A stretch of DNA of 64,000 nucleotides from JANJUB01 sp031386985 (GTDB lineage: Bacteria; Armatimonadota; Fimbriimonadia; Fimbriimonadales; Fimbriimonadaceae). Every line of letters starts with the position of its first letter. Within the stretch, counting starts at the first letter, position 1. The notes below the pieces were generated by a model. It made no database searches, had not been told where the DNA came from, and saw nothing but the letters and a program-made list of their open reading frames with translations. The stretch spans positions 1 through 64,000 of the forward strand of contig JANNCV010000017.1 of assembly GCA_031386985.1 (NCBI GenBank), in the 5' to 3' direction. The position numbers and the translations under genes were made by a program. Below are positions 34,935-44,095 of the stretch, piece by piece.

Positions 34935-36060
34935 AAATCTTATTTCTCTTACGCCGAATCAGAGCGTAACCACCGAGGAAGAACGCTCCGAACACGCCGG
35001 TGACGACGCTGCTCGGGAACTTCTTCCCAACCCGCTCTTTTGCAATGAGTTGAATCGCAGGTGCGCCCTCATACTTAGCGGTTCCAACGATTTGCCCCTT
35101 CTCAATCGGAGCGGCAAGCTGGTTTAGTTTCAATACCGGACGCTCCGGCGAATCCTTGCGGACAACTCCCGCAAGCTCGGTTGCGGCCACGGCCTCAATG
35201 GTTTCCATTGCACCGTTCTCAACTTTAACCGAAGTCACCGAGTCACCTTGTTTCACGTAAGTTCCGAACTGGTAATATTTGAACCCCCAGTCTATCAGAG
35301 CCTTGGTGTCAAGGTTTCGGTCTTCGGCGTGAAGCACAACAGAAATAAGCCGCATCCCATCCCGGGTGGCGCTTGCTACTAGGCACCTACCGGCGGGTTT
35401 GGTGAAACCGGTTTTGATGCCATCATAGGTTAGATCGGCGGTGAGCATTTCATTGTGACTCTCTACGAGCAAGTCCTTTTGGTTCATGCTCCGGGTCAAC
35501 CACCAGGTGGGGGTTCTAACGACTTCTCTTAGCAGGGGGTATGACATCGCGCGGCGCGCAATGAGCGAAAGATCGCGAGCCGTGGTGTAGTGATTAGCAT
35601 CATGCAATCCGTGCGGGTTCCTAAAACTGGTGCTAGTACAACCAAACTCCTTTGCTCTTTTTGTCATCAATTGCCCGAATGCCGCTACCGACCCGGAGAT
35701 GTGATGCGCCGCTGCCACGGCTCCGTCATTTGCACTTCGCAACATTAGCCCGTATAGAAGGTTTTTCATGCTGATTTGCTCACCCGGTTGTAGGTGCATG
35801 CTCGAAGGCTTAACCGACTTGACTGTGGATGGAGCGGTAATCATGGCATCGGGGCCAATTTGCTCAAGCATAAGAATCGCGGTCATTATTTTGGTGGTGC
35901 TGGCGGGATAGCATCTTTGGTCTGCATTCTTCGACCAAAGAACACGGCCGGTGGTCTCTTCGACGAGAATTGCACTGATACAGCCGAGCTTCGGACCATC
36001 GGGCGCACCGAACGAGAATCCGCTAAAAGCCAAGACCGAAACAGCACATAGGGCTCGCAT
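34918..36060 (-). CDS. D-alanyl-D-alanine carboxypeptidase (PBP5/DacA family)
   Basis: 380 residues. Signal peptide (ALCAVSVLAFSGFSFG), then the penicillin-binding fold with all three motifs: STTK at 54-57, SAN near 113, and KTG near 213 (DGIKTGFTKPAG). A C-terminal beta domain and then a membrane helix (SSVVTGVFGAFFLGGYALI) with a basic tail follow. PBP5 of E. coli uses an amphipathic helix instead, so this is a true transmembrane anchor. It trims the terminal D-Ala of peptidoglycan peptides. It is cotranscribed with the pseudouridine synthase gene. Confidence 0.93.
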   Translation of the reverse strand: MRALCAVSVLAFSGFSFGAPDGPKLGCISAILVEETTGRVLWSKNADQRCYPASTTKIMTAILMLEQIGPDAMITAPSTVKSVKPSSMHLQPGEQISMKNLLYGLMLRSANDGAVAAAHHISGSVAAFGQLMTKRAKEFGCTSTSFRNPHGLHDANHYTTARDLSLIARRAMSYPLLREVVRTPTWWLTRSMNQKDLLVESHNEMLTADLTYDGIKTGFTKPAGRCLVASATRDGMRLISVVLHAEDRNLDTKALIDWGFKYYQFGTYVKQGDSVTSVKVENGAMETIEAVAATELAGVVRKDSPERPVLKLNQLAAPIEKGQIVGTAKYEGAPAIQLIAKERVGKKFPSSVVTGVFGAFFLGGYALIRRKRNKIYENHN

Positions 36061-36100
36061 GGGTTGGTTAGAGTCTACCGCGCCTTAACAACTGCACCCG

Positions 36101-36133
36101 AAAAAGACAGGGCCACCAGTTTCCTAGTGGCCC
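36101..36133 (-). terminator. Intrinsic terminator after the CBM9-like gene
   Basis: On the minus strand GGGCCAC (36133-36127) pairs with GTGGCCC (36116-36110), with a partly paired 10-nt interior, followed by a T-run (CTTTTT, about 36106-36101). It ends the gene whose stop is at 36158. Confidence 0.8.
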
Positions 36134-36157
36134 ATCTGAGGAGGATTTGAGTGTTGT

Positions 36158-37441
36158 TTATGGCACCCGGAGCCAAACTTGTTCTTCGATCGTGTCGTCT
36201 CCGATCTGAGCGGTCAAGGTTAGCGGAACGACGCCTTTGAAGCCAGCCGGAACGTTGAGCTCAAACACCTGCCGTTTGGATGCGCGTGAGTTGTAGATCA
36301 CAAACATCTTGTCGCTTCCGCTTTCTACCGTCCAGCCCGGAGGTGGCTTAACGCTAAACTGGCCGGTGACACGTCGCTTGGTGTTAGATCGAATGTAGGT
36401 TGAGAACCTCACCTTTTGGCTTTCTGTTGAAGAGAGAACGTTGGTCTTGCGATCAAAGTCGAACTGAATGGTTGGGGCGACCTCGTACGAGGTTTGAACC
36501 GTGATCGGCCGATCTTGGCTGTCCATGATCGTCGCCCGCATGATCCGCCAGCCTGGCTTCGCGCCGATTGCGACAGGTGTGTCGTAATCCACAAACGTCC
36601 GCATCTTACGGTCAAACTCGGGGAACGGATAGCCTTTCATCGCCGTATCGTTCTTGGCCAAACCTTCGGTGCGCATTTCTATGCGCTTGAAGTTCATGCC
36701 ATCTACACCGTTAAAGGTCATTCTTATTCGTATGTCTTCGCCCGCAGTTACGGAACGTCCTCTAAACTCTGGTTTCCACTGAAGGCCGACGGGAAGTTGG
36801 GTTCCCCGATCCATCGTGAGGGTCATAAGCGTTAAGTTGCGCGGCATGTAGGGTTGAGCGTTAGCTCCGCCGTTGGCCGCCTCAATCCGCACACCAACTT
36901 TGGAATCGGACTTTTCTGCGAACACCGCGTTCGCTGATTCCTTTAGTGTAACCTCGGCAATCCAGCCTCCGCCTTGCGCGCTTGCAACCACTTTGGCGGC
37001 GGCACGAATTTCGGGGGCTTCTACCCAAACTGGGCCGGCTTGACCGGTGTTATCAAGGAAGCGACACTGTAGCTCGGCCCCGGCGGATGTTTGCCGAACC
37101 GTAACTTCAAGGTTATCGCTACCTACGAGCCAGCCGTTACCACTTAGGTCGAAGCTTGCCACCAAGTCCTGCCCAGTGCTGGCCTTACCCGCAAAATGCA
37201 AGCGCCCTGGTTCCCACTGGAAGTAGGTGTCGCCCGCAAGAACTTCCCATTCTTCTGGCTCAAGTTTGCCATCTAACACGGGAGTGAGGGCGAGGCGATT
37301 GGTGTCTCTGATAACCTGCGGACCGAATGAGTTGGTGGATGCCACTGGCGCAGAAACGGGGGGCAAAATCGGCAGCGGGGTCGTTACGGCCTGGCCACCG
37401 CCTTGTTGAAAAACAAATGGTATTAAAGCGGTAATCATCAC
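36158..37441 (-). CDS. Secreted protein with a CBM9-like domain
   Basis: 427 residues. A weak N-terminal hydrophobic segment (MITALIPFVFQQ) is followed by a Pro-rich linker, then a CBM9-like beta sandwich starting LDGKLEPEEWEVLAGDTYFQWEP (the LDG..EW pattern is typical), with DNLEVTVRQ inside. The C-terminal part (about 320-427; VRFSTYIRSNTKRRV, then VPLTLTAQIGDD) resembles NPCBM/Ig-like domains of glycan-binding proteins. No catalytic domain is seen. It may bind carbohydrate outside the cell. A strong terminator follows. Confidence 0.65.
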   Translation of the reverse strand: MMITALIPFVFQQGGGQAVTTPLPILPPVSAPVASTNSFGPQVIRDTNRLALTPVLDGKLEPEEWEVLAGDTYFQWEPGRLHFAGKASTGQDLVASFDLSGNGWLVGSDNLEVTVRQTSAGAELQCRFLDNTGQAGPVWVEAPEIRAAAKVVASAQGGGWIAEVTLKESANAVFAEKSDSKVGVRIEAANGGANAQPYMPRNLTLMTLTMDRGTQLPVGLQWKPEFRGRSVTAGEDIRIRMTFNGVDGMNFKRIEMRTEGLAKNDTAMKGYPFPEFDRKMRTFVDYDTPVAIGAKPGWRIMRATIMDSQDRPITVQTSYEVAPTIQFDFDRKTNVLSSTESQKVRFSTYIRSNTKRRVTGQFSVKPPPGWTVESGSDKMFVIYNSRASKRQVFELNVPAGFKGVVPLTLTAQIGDDTIEEQVWLRVP

Positions 37442-37520
37442 TTTTCATGACGATGGGCTGGTCAGTTAAGAAGCGGAGAAGTTTTCCACAATTTGTTTTG
37501 GAGGAGCCGCCGAGCAGCGT

Positions 37521-38699
37521 CTACGAGCGATTCTGTAAGGCCGCCAATCCGGGCAAAACTTTGCCTTCCAACAATTCCAAACTTGCCCCACCCCCGGTTG
37601 AAACGTGCGAGACCTGGTCGGCAAAGCCAAACTGCTCAACGGCCGCGGCTGAGTCTCCTCCGCCAACAATAGTTGTGCCCGGACAATCGGCCAGGGCTTG
37701 GGCAATACCGCGAGTTCCGGCTTCAAAAGGGGTCATCTCAAAAACGCCCATTGGACCGTTCCAAACGACGGTTCCCGCACTACGAATGACCTCAGAGAAG
37801 AGCGCTATTGTTGCTGGGCCGATATCCGCCCCAATCTGCCCCGCACCCATCGAGTCAGCCGAGACCACGGATGTCTGGGCTGATTCTGAGAGTTCATTGG
37901 CGACGACGATGTCAGTTGGCAACAATATTTTCTGACCCGATTCGGCGAGGATTCGTTTGGCAAAATCGAAGTTGGTCTCATCAAAGAGCGAAGCCCCAAT
38001 CTCATATCCCTTAGCCTTGAGAAATGTAAAGGCCATACCCCCACCGATGATCAAATGCTCTACTTTGGGCAACAGACTCTCGATAACTGCGATCTTGTCC
38101 TTGACTTTTGCGCCGCCCAAAATCGCGACAAAGGGCCGCTTGGGGTTTTCGAGAGCCTTACCCAAGAAGTTCATCTCCTTCTCAATCAAGAAGCCACTAA
38201 CGGCCGGCAAAAGGTGGCCTACCCCTTCTGTCGAGGCATGAGCCCGATGAGCGGTGCCAAATGCATCGTTACAAAAAATGTCAGCCAGTTTTGCAAGTGA
38301 GGCCGCAAATGTCGGATCGTTGGCTTCCTCCTCAGGATGAAACCTCACATTTTCAAGGAGCACGGCCTCACCTGGTTGCAAGGCTTTGCAAGCCGCTTCA
38401 ACTTCTTCCCCAACACAATCCGGCAACATTCGGAAAGGGAAGTGAAGCAACTCGTCAACCCGTGCGGCCACCGGTGCCAGAGAAAACTCCGGGGTTACTC
38501 CCTTCGGGCGGCCCAAGTGGCTGCACATGACTACGGAGGCCCCATGATCCAGCAAGAATTCAATCGTCGGCATCGCCTCAGTGATCCGCCGATCATCCGT
38601 AATCACCCCATTTTCAAGCGGGATATTAAAGTCACACCGAACCAAAACGCGCTTGCCTTCAATATCAATATCTCGAACCGTCAGTTTGTCAAAAGCCAC
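37521..38699 (-). CDS. pgk: Phosphoglycerate kinase
   Basis: 392 residues, full length. It transfers phosphate from 1,3-bisphosphoglycerate to ADP in glycolysis. Seen: the substrate-binding N-terminal blocks RVLVRCDFNIPLENG and SHLGRPKG, the hinge region, and the nucleotide-binding GGGDSAAAV near the end. Start is a GTG at 38699 (family-typical MAFDKLTVRD). CAAAAT lies 5 nt upstream, right after the terminator of the preceding gene. It is not clustered with gap or tpiA. Confidence 0.98.
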   Translation of the reverse strand: MAFDKLTVRDIDIEGKRVLVRCDFNIPLENGVITDDRRITEAMPTIEFLLDHGASVVMCSHLGRPKGVTPEFSLAPVAARVDELLHFPFRMLPDCVGEEVEAACKALQPGEAVLLENVRFHPEEEANDPTFAASLAKLADIFCNDAFGTAHRAHASTEGVGHLLPAVSGFLIEKEMNFLGKALENPKRPFVAILGGAKVKDKIAVIESLLPKVEHLIIGGGMAFTFLKAKGYEIGASLFDETNFDFAKRILAESGQKILLPTDIVVANELSESAQTSVVSADSMGAGQIGADIGPATIALFSEVIRSAGTVVWNGPMGVFEMTPFEAGTRGIAQALADCPGTTIVGGGDSAAAVEQFGFADQVSHVSTGGGASLELLEGKVLPGLAALQNRS

Positions 38700-38713
38700 A
38701 GATCATTTTGACA

Positions 38714-38750
38714 AAGAAAAGCCCCCGCTTGCGGATGAGCAAGCGGGGGC
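38714..38750 (-). terminator. Intrinsic terminator between the giant BNR gene and pgk
   Basis: GCCCCCGCTTGC and GCAAGCGGGGGC pair perfectly over 12 bp (38750-38739 with 38732-38721) around TCATCC on the minus strand, followed by TTTTCTTT (38720-38713). It ends transcription of the 38764-42156 gene just before the pgk start. Confidence 0.95.
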
Positions 38751-38763
38751 ATGGATGTCTTAG

Positions 38764-41700
38764 TTACGGATCAAGCCGGAGTCGCACCGTCTTGGTAACT
38801 CCATTGTAGCTAGCATTGATCGAAACAAAGACCGAGGAATTCACGGCCAACGTAGTTGCCGTGAAGTTCGCCGATGTATTACCACCCAGGATGGTAACGC
38901 TCGTCGGGATCGCCACTAACGCTGACGAGTCCGTCAGGGCTACCGAGATGTTACCGCCGAGTCCAGCCGCAACCAGACTCACCGTACCGGTAGAGTTCAA
39001 TCCACCCTTAACCGGATTTGGATTCATCCCAATGCTATCAAGCACTGGTTTCGGATGCACTGCCACCGTATCGGTTCGCGTAAGCGTAGCGATTCGGGCG
39101 CTGATTGTCGCGTTGATCGTGCTCGGCACCGTTGCCGTGGTCAACACTACCGATCGAGATGTCCCGCCCACCGAGATGGATGAGGAGACTGGACTTGTGA
39201 TGTAGCCCGTGCTATCCGAGAAGTAGATGGTAGTCGTAATCGCAGCGGGAGCGCCTAGATTAACGGTTCCAAAGAACGCATTTCCGCCGTACACGTTATC
39301 AACCGATGACGTATAGACGAAGTTCGGGATCGGATAGAGGTTCAGCGTAGCTGTCCTTGATCCGGCCGCCTCGTTTGCATACATTCGAGCCGTTAGCGTA
39401 ACGACTTGAGACGATGTTGGATTAGTCGTGGGGATATTAAACGATCGAGCGGTGCTTCCTTGTGGGATTAGCAACCCGCTCACGCCTGGCGTGATCACGT
39501 TAGAGGAACTATCCGTAACCGAGCAAGCGCAGTTCTGCGATGCCGAACCATTGAGGCCAACATTACCAACCACCGTTTCTCCGCCATAGACCGAGGTCTT
39601 GTTTAGAGTGAACGTATTAACGAATCGCTGACCGATCGGTATTCTCCAAACGCCTCGCCCGAAGGTGAAGGCATAGAGATACTTGGTTGCGCCGTTGTCG
39701 TACATCCACAGTTCATTAACGTGAACGTTGGGCAAGCCCATCGCATTCATGTTGTACCATTTGAGCCCGTAGTCTGGAGACATAAAGACTCCAACGTCAG
39801 TTGCGGCATAGATAACCGTAGCGTTCCACGGATCTTGCTCAACGTCATTGACGGGCATTAGCGGTAGGGAAGTTACGCCAGTGCCAGAGTAGTTAGTCCA
39901 CACGGGGGTAGCCGTGTTAACGTTACCGCTTCGATAGACTTGGCCCGCGACACCAACTCTCTGAACGCCGGCGAACATCGAATCGGTACCGTAGTAGTTC
40001 TCAAAGAACCCACCAACCGAGACATTCGGAAGCGTTGCTCCGTCAATCTTTGTCGTTGTGTTCGCGGAAATGATATGGCGATACATATCGCCGTTTGTCG
40101 CGCCGGTGTAGATCTTATTATCCGTGAACTTCGATTTCTCGAGGTGTCGAATATTGCCGCCACCAGTTGCGCGGAAGGTCCATCCGCTTGTACCGTTAAG
40201 GTTGAGCTTGATACTACCGGTCCCACCGTGTACGGCATATGAGCCTGCACAAATGAGCGGGGCAATGAACAAGTTGCTGGATGTGGATAGGTCAACAGGC
40301 GTGGTGTCGAAATCGGTGTCGTATCGGAATACGCCGCCGTTCTGAGACCCAGTATAGTGCCGAGCGGGGTTATTCAAATCAAAGCCCACTCCCGCACCGT
40401 CACCCGCGTAGAGGTTGCTCCAAGCCGCACCATTTCCGCGGGACGCCGGCGTCGCATTGTCTTGCGTGCCGGTTTCCACGAAGGATGTATTGGTTGGGTG
40501 TACTACGCCAGTGTAGCACTGCTGGTCAATAATGTCATCGTTCAGCGAAGTGAACGAGGCAGTGTTGGTAGCTGGGTTGTAAACAACACCCCATGCCCCG
40601 CCGTCTCCACCGGCAATGCCCCATAGGCCATTGTCCGGGTCAACCTCGTAACAGTGCTGGTCGTTGTGCATCTTTGAGTTCGTCTCGAAGGATCGAGCGA
40701 TATCCGCCCACGTAGCGCCGTTGTCGTCGGAAGCCTCCACCGAAATGAGGCCAGTGTATACGATATCTTCAGCTCCGTCGTCGCCACATTCGATGTACAT
40801 GTCGTAGCTACTCTGGCTCCAGTTATACGAGGGGTTTGAAATTCCCGCATCGTGTGCAGCCGTAATGTCCGTCCAAGTCGGGTTTGTGCTCGTAGCGTTC
40901 TCGATTCGGTACACCTTTCGGTTGGAGCAGATGAGATACCATCGGTCGAAGACATTTGGAGATATTGCAACGTCCCACAATGTGCCGCCAGCTGCGGCCG
41001 GAATGCCGTTAACCGCGTTCCAAGATGCACCGCCGGTGTTCGACCAGGCAAGTTTCTTACCTGATGCGCCGCACGCGGCAAACGTGATGCCCGAGGCAGA
41101 CCGCTCGATGTCCTCCCAGTTGCTGTTTACAGCATTGGTGGCGGCCCATGTTAAGCCGGAGTCTGTTGATCGCCAAATATCGCTAACGCCGCCGCCCGCT
41201 ACCAGAGCGAGGACCGTGGTAGGGGTATTGGGATCAACTTGAATACGAGTTACGATCCCTCCACCAAAATTGGCAGCGCCTAGGTTCGTCCAAGTTGCCC
41301 CTGCATTCGAGCTCTTCATAATCCCAAAAGTTTGGGCGGTGAAGAATCCGTAGTAGTCACCCGTTCCAGCGTAAACGACGTCGCCATTTGTTGGGTCAGT
41401 CGTAACGCAGGTTGTGTGCAAAAACTTCCAGCTGTTGCTCTTGGCCGAGAATGTTATAGCGTTGTCGGTACTAGCCCAGATTCCGCCGCCAGCTGAGGCT
41501 ACGTAAATTTTCCCGTTATGAACACTTTCGTGAACGCCGTTCTTACGACCGCTCAGAGGAGCGCCGCCGTAATACTGTTGATAAGGGAAGGCGAGGGCGC
41601 GAGGGCCTACGGTTCCCCATGAACCAACCGGTGCAAGTGGATCCTTGCCTGTTGATGGATCAATCATATCCATTCTTGCCGCGGGCATTTGGTCCCGGTG

Positions 41701-42156
41701 ATCGGCGGCCTTGATGTATTCATCTCGGCTCATTTCGCCGGTGACCGGATCAGTTCGAACCGACAAATAATATTCCAAAGCTTGGTAGAAGTCATTCGTC
41801 TTCGCCTTGCCAGTCGTGATCAGGTTCGCGCCCGATAGATAAGCTCGATGTTTTCTAACCGAAAAATAGTTTGATCTATTGATCGTGTCGGCATCGCCAT
41901 CAAAGACTAGGTCAGTGCCCGCTTTTTTCAAAGCAGCGCGTAGTTCGGATAAGGTCGCCGAGCCCAACGGGGCGACGCGGTAATAGCCCTTGTCATCTTT
42001 GCCAAGGACCTTACCAACCCCAATCAGAGCTTTGGCGAGGGACGCATCAGTGAGTTTGTGTTCACCGACCAAAAGGGTGTTGGTGTCTGAAGCCAGGGCA
42101 AAGAGACTTGCACTCGCTAAAGCCAAACCAAGCAACCAACGGCTTGAGTTTCTCAT
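38764..42156 (-). CDS. Giant secreted BNR-propeller protein with three C-terminal Ig-like repeats
   Basis: 1130 residues from the ATG at 42156, which has GGAGGA upstream and starts a signal peptide (WLLGLALASASLFALA). An alternative start at 42201 lacks both. The N-terminal 180 residues are mixed alpha/beta; residues about 190-830 are Asp-box BNR units (KSSNAGATWTNLG, RSTDSGLTWAATN) of a large propeller. From about 855 to the end three ~90-residue beta repeats follow (SVYGGETVVGNVGL, NVYGGNAFFGTVNL, NPVKGGLNSTGTVSL). This is likely a surface adhesin or glycan-binding protein. It is flanked by a clear promoter and terminator, so it is a monocistronic unit. Confidence 0.88.
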   Translation of the reverse strand: MRNSSRWLLGLALASASLFALASDTNTLLVGEHKLTDASLAKALIGVGKVLGKDDKGYYRVAPLGSATLSELRAALKKAGTDLVFDGDADTINRSNYFSVRKHRAYLSGANLITTGKAKTNDFYQALEYYLSVRTDPVTGEMSRDEYIKAADHRDQMPAARMDMIDPSTGKDPLAPVGSWGTVGPRALAFPYQQYYGGAPLSGRKNGVHESVHNGKIYVASAGGGIWASTDNAITFSAKSNSWKFLHTTCVTTDPTNGDVVYAGTGDYYGFFTAQTFGIMKSSNAGATWTNLGAANFGGGIVTRIQVDPNTPTTVLALVAGGGVSDIWRSTDSGLTWAATNAVNSNWEDIERSASGITFAACGASGKKLAWSNTGGASWNAVNGIPAAAGGTLWDVAISPNVFDRWYLICSNRKVYRIENATSTNPTWTDITAAHDAGISNPSYNWSQSSYDMYIECGDDGAEDIVYTGLISVEASDDNGATWADIARSFETNSKMHNDQHCYEVDPDNGLWGIAGGDGGAWGVVYNPATNTASFTSLNDDIIDQQCYTGVVHPTNTSFVETGTQDNATPASRGNGAAWSNLYAGDGAGVGFDLNNPARHYTGSQNGGVFRYDTDFDTTPVDLSTSSNLFIAPLICAGSYAVHGGTGSIKLNLNGTSGWTFRATGGGNIRHLEKSKFTDNKIYTGATNGDMYRHIISANTTTKIDGATLPNVSVGGFFENYYGTDSMFAGVQRVGVAGQVYRSGNVNTATPVWTNYSGTGVTSLPLMPVNDVEQDPWNATVIYAATDVGVFMSPDYGLKWYNMNAMGLPNVHVNELWMYDNGATKYLYAFTFGRGVWRIPIGQRFVNTFTLNKTSVYGGETVVGNVGLNGSASQNCACSVTDSSSNVITPGVSGLLIPQGSTARSFNIPTTNPTSSQVVTLTARMYANEAAGSRTATLNLYPIPNFVYTSSVDNVYGGNAFFGTVNLGAPAAITTTIYFSDSTGYITSPVSSSISVGGTSRSVVLTTATVPSTINATISARIATLTRTDTVAVHPKPVLDSIGMNPNPVKGGLNSTGTVSLVAAGLGGNISVALTDSSALVAIPTSVTILGGNTSANFTATTLAVNSSVFVSINASYNGVTKTVRLRLDP

Positions 42157-42213
42157 TATTTTTATTCCTCCAGTGGAATCGAAAATTTCGGAGTGTTCCA
42201 ACCCCGATTCCCA

Positions 42214-42243
42214 AGTATAGAAGTGTTTGTTTTAGAGTTTCAA
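42214..42243 (-). promoter_or_regulatory. Predicted promoter of the giant BNR gene
   Basis: On the minus strand TTGAAA (42243-42238) and TATACT (42219-42214) are spaced by 18 nt. Transcription would start near 42207, giving a leader of about 50 nt that contains the inverted repeat GGAATCG/CGATTCC and a good Shine-Dalgarno site. Confidence 0.7.
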
Positions 42244-42249
42244 GCCCTA

Positions 42250-43581
42250 TCACCCAAACGAGGCTACTTTTTTAACAAATTCTTCAATTTCGGCGGCAGT
42301 TCTTGTCTCAGTAACGGCCACAAGGAGGCAATCGCCTAATTCTTCGAAGTAAGGACCTAAAGGAAGCCCGGCCAAAAATCCTTCATCAAGGAGCCGTTCA
42401 ACGATTCGCTCGGGTCCGGACTTGACTTGGACTACAAACTCGCAAAAGACCCTCTGTCCCGGGAATCTCAGGCCAATTCCCGCTTCGGCAAAGCACTTAA
42501 TCGCATATTGGGTGTTCTGAACGCTAGCCTTGGCTACGGTCTGCATCCCATTTTTGCCAAGCGCCGACATGTAAACCGTGGCGGCCAGAGCCATCAGAGC
42601 CTCGTTAGTGCAAATATTCGAGGTTGCTTTCTCCCTCCGGATGTCTTGTTCGCGGGTTCGAAGGGTCATAGCGTAACCGGGGCGACCGTCGTGATCGGTG
42701 GTTTTGCCCACGATCCGACCCGGGATTCGCCTTACATGTTCTTGTTTGCATCCGAAGAGCCCGAGCAAAGGCCCGCCAAACCCCATCGCGATCCCAAGTG
42801 GCTGGCCCTCGCCAACGACGATATCGGCATCAAACTCGCCGGGGGGTTTAAGCAAGGCGCACGCCGTCGGATCGGCGACCACAACAAACATTGCCCCCAC
42901 TGCCCTTGCGGCGTCCCGCACGGATGCCAAATCCTCAATTGTCCCAAAGAAATTGGGATACTGGACAACAACACACGCGGTGTCCGAGTCAAGCGACGAG
43001 AAGTCCGAGGTTGCCCCGTTTGTCGTATCGAGGGTCAAAACTTCTAATCCGACCGACCAGCTATAGGTGTCCAACACTTGTCGGTAATGAGGGTGCACGG
43101 CTCGACTTACGGCTAGCTTTGAACGACCAGTAATCCCGTGCGCCATGATCGCGGCTTCGGCCATTGAAGTCGCCCCATCGTACATTGACGCATTGGCAAG
43201 ATCAACTCCAAAAAGCTCAGAGACCATGCTTTGAAATTCATAGATGGTCTGCAAATAACCCTGGCTAAGCTCCGGTTGATAAGGCGTGTAAGCCGTCAGG
43301 AACTCGCCGCGCGAAATGGTCGCCCCTACGCTCGCGGGAATATAGCGATCATAAATACCGGCGCCAAGGAAGCACTTGGTCTTTACGAGATCAAGGTTGC
43401 GACTGGCAAGCTCGGCCAAATTGCCAAAGAGTTTGTGCTCATCCAGGGCGGCTGGAATATTTAGCTCGCCCTTAAGTCGTAAGTTTTCCGGAATTTCTCG
43501 GAACAGATGGTCAATCGAGGGAGCGCCGATGACTTCGAGCATCGCCTTTTCATCGGCGGGGGTATGCGGAACGTAGGGCAT
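42250..43581 (-). CDS. gcvPA: Glycine dehydrogenase (decarboxylating) subunit 1
   Basis: 443 residues, the N-terminal half of the split P-protein of the glycine cleavage system. The start MPYVPHTPADEKAML and the block SQGYLQTIYEFQSMV followed by NASMYDGATSMAEA are typical. The PLP lysine lies in the partner subunit (gcvPB), which is not in the window. With GcvPB it decarboxylates glycine and passes the aminomethyl group to GcvH. It is 5 nt downstream of gcvH on the same strand. gcvT and lpd are also absent here. Confidence 0.96.
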   Translation of the reverse strand: MPYVPHTPADEKAMLEVIGAPSIDHLFREIPENLRLKGELNIPAALDEHKLFGNLAELASRNLDLVKTKCFLGAGIYDRYIPASVGATISRGEFLTAYTPYQPELSQGYLQTIYEFQSMVSELFGVDLANASMYDGATSMAEAAIMAHGITGRSKLAVSRAVHPHYRQVLDTYSWSVGLEVLTLDTTNGATSDFSSLDSDTACVVVQYPNFFGTIEDLASVRDAARAVGAMFVVVADPTACALLKPPGEFDADIVVGEGQPLGIAMGFGGPLLGLFGCKQEHVRRIPGRIVGKTTDHDGRPGYAMTLRTREQDIRREKATSNICTNEALMALAATVYMSALGKNGMQTVAKASVQNTQYAIKCFAEAGIGLRFPGQRVFCEFVVQVKSGPERIVERLLDEGFLAGLPLGPYFEELGDCLLVAVTETRTAAEIEEFVKKVASFG

Positions 43582-43586
43582 CTAAA

Positions 43587-43955
43587 CTAAAACGTCGCCT
43601 CGTAAGCGGCGCCATCCAGCAGATCATCGCCCGTGTCGCCCGTCTTAACTTTGATCAGCCAACCCAATCCGTAAGGTTGAGAGTTCATCAATTCGCTTTG
43701 AGCGCCGAGGGCGGCATTGGACTCCAGAATTTCTCCCGCCACGGGTGAATACACATCAGACACGGTCTTTACACTCTCGACCGATGCGAAAGAGTCTCCC
43801 TTTTGCAGAGCTCGACCCGCCGCCGGCAACTCGACAAAAACGATATCGCCAAGTTCAGATTGGGCATGATCCGTAATGCCAATGGTGGCAACGCCGTTTT
43901 CGAATCGAACCCATTCGTGGGTTGGGGTGTATTTGAGATCGCTTGGAACACTCAC
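43587..43955 (-). CDS. gcvH: Glycine cleavage system H protein
   Basis: 122 residues. The lipoyl-carrying segment is ESVKTVSDVYSPVAGEI, with the Lys the attachment site; the fold starts DLKYTPTHEWVRFENG and includes GDIVFVELPAAG. The start is set at the GTG at 43955 because this gives the family-typical N-terminus (VPSDLKYTPTHEW); an upstream ATG at 44057 would add 34 unrelated residues and overlap the divergent promoter region. No clear Shine-Dalgarno site is seen. It carries the aminomethyl intermediate between the P and T proteins. Confidence 0.95.
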   Translation of the reverse strand: MSVPSDLKYTPTHEWVRFENGVATIGITDHAQSELGDIVFVELPAAGRALQKGDSFASVESVKTVSDVYSPVAGEILESNAALGAQSELMNSQPYGLGWLIKVKTGDTGDDLLDGAAYEATF

Positions 43956-44095
43956 GAGAGAGAATTTACCAGAGGCAACCTGGCAACGTTTTTGAAAAAA
44001 GGTGTAAATCTTTGTTGAGGCCGTATAGGACGTGGAATAAGACTTCCGACAATACATAGTGTCGTCGGTTTAGAACTGGCGGCTGGAAGCGCAAA

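Noticed and set aside
42250..43955. Broken glycine cleavage operon
   Set aside because: gcvPA and gcvH are intact; split location of gcvT and gcvPB is common in bacteria and not evidence of loss.
43956..44095. Glycine riboswitch upstream of gcvH
   Set aside because: The leader lacks the conserved glycine-aptamer core on the gcvH strand.
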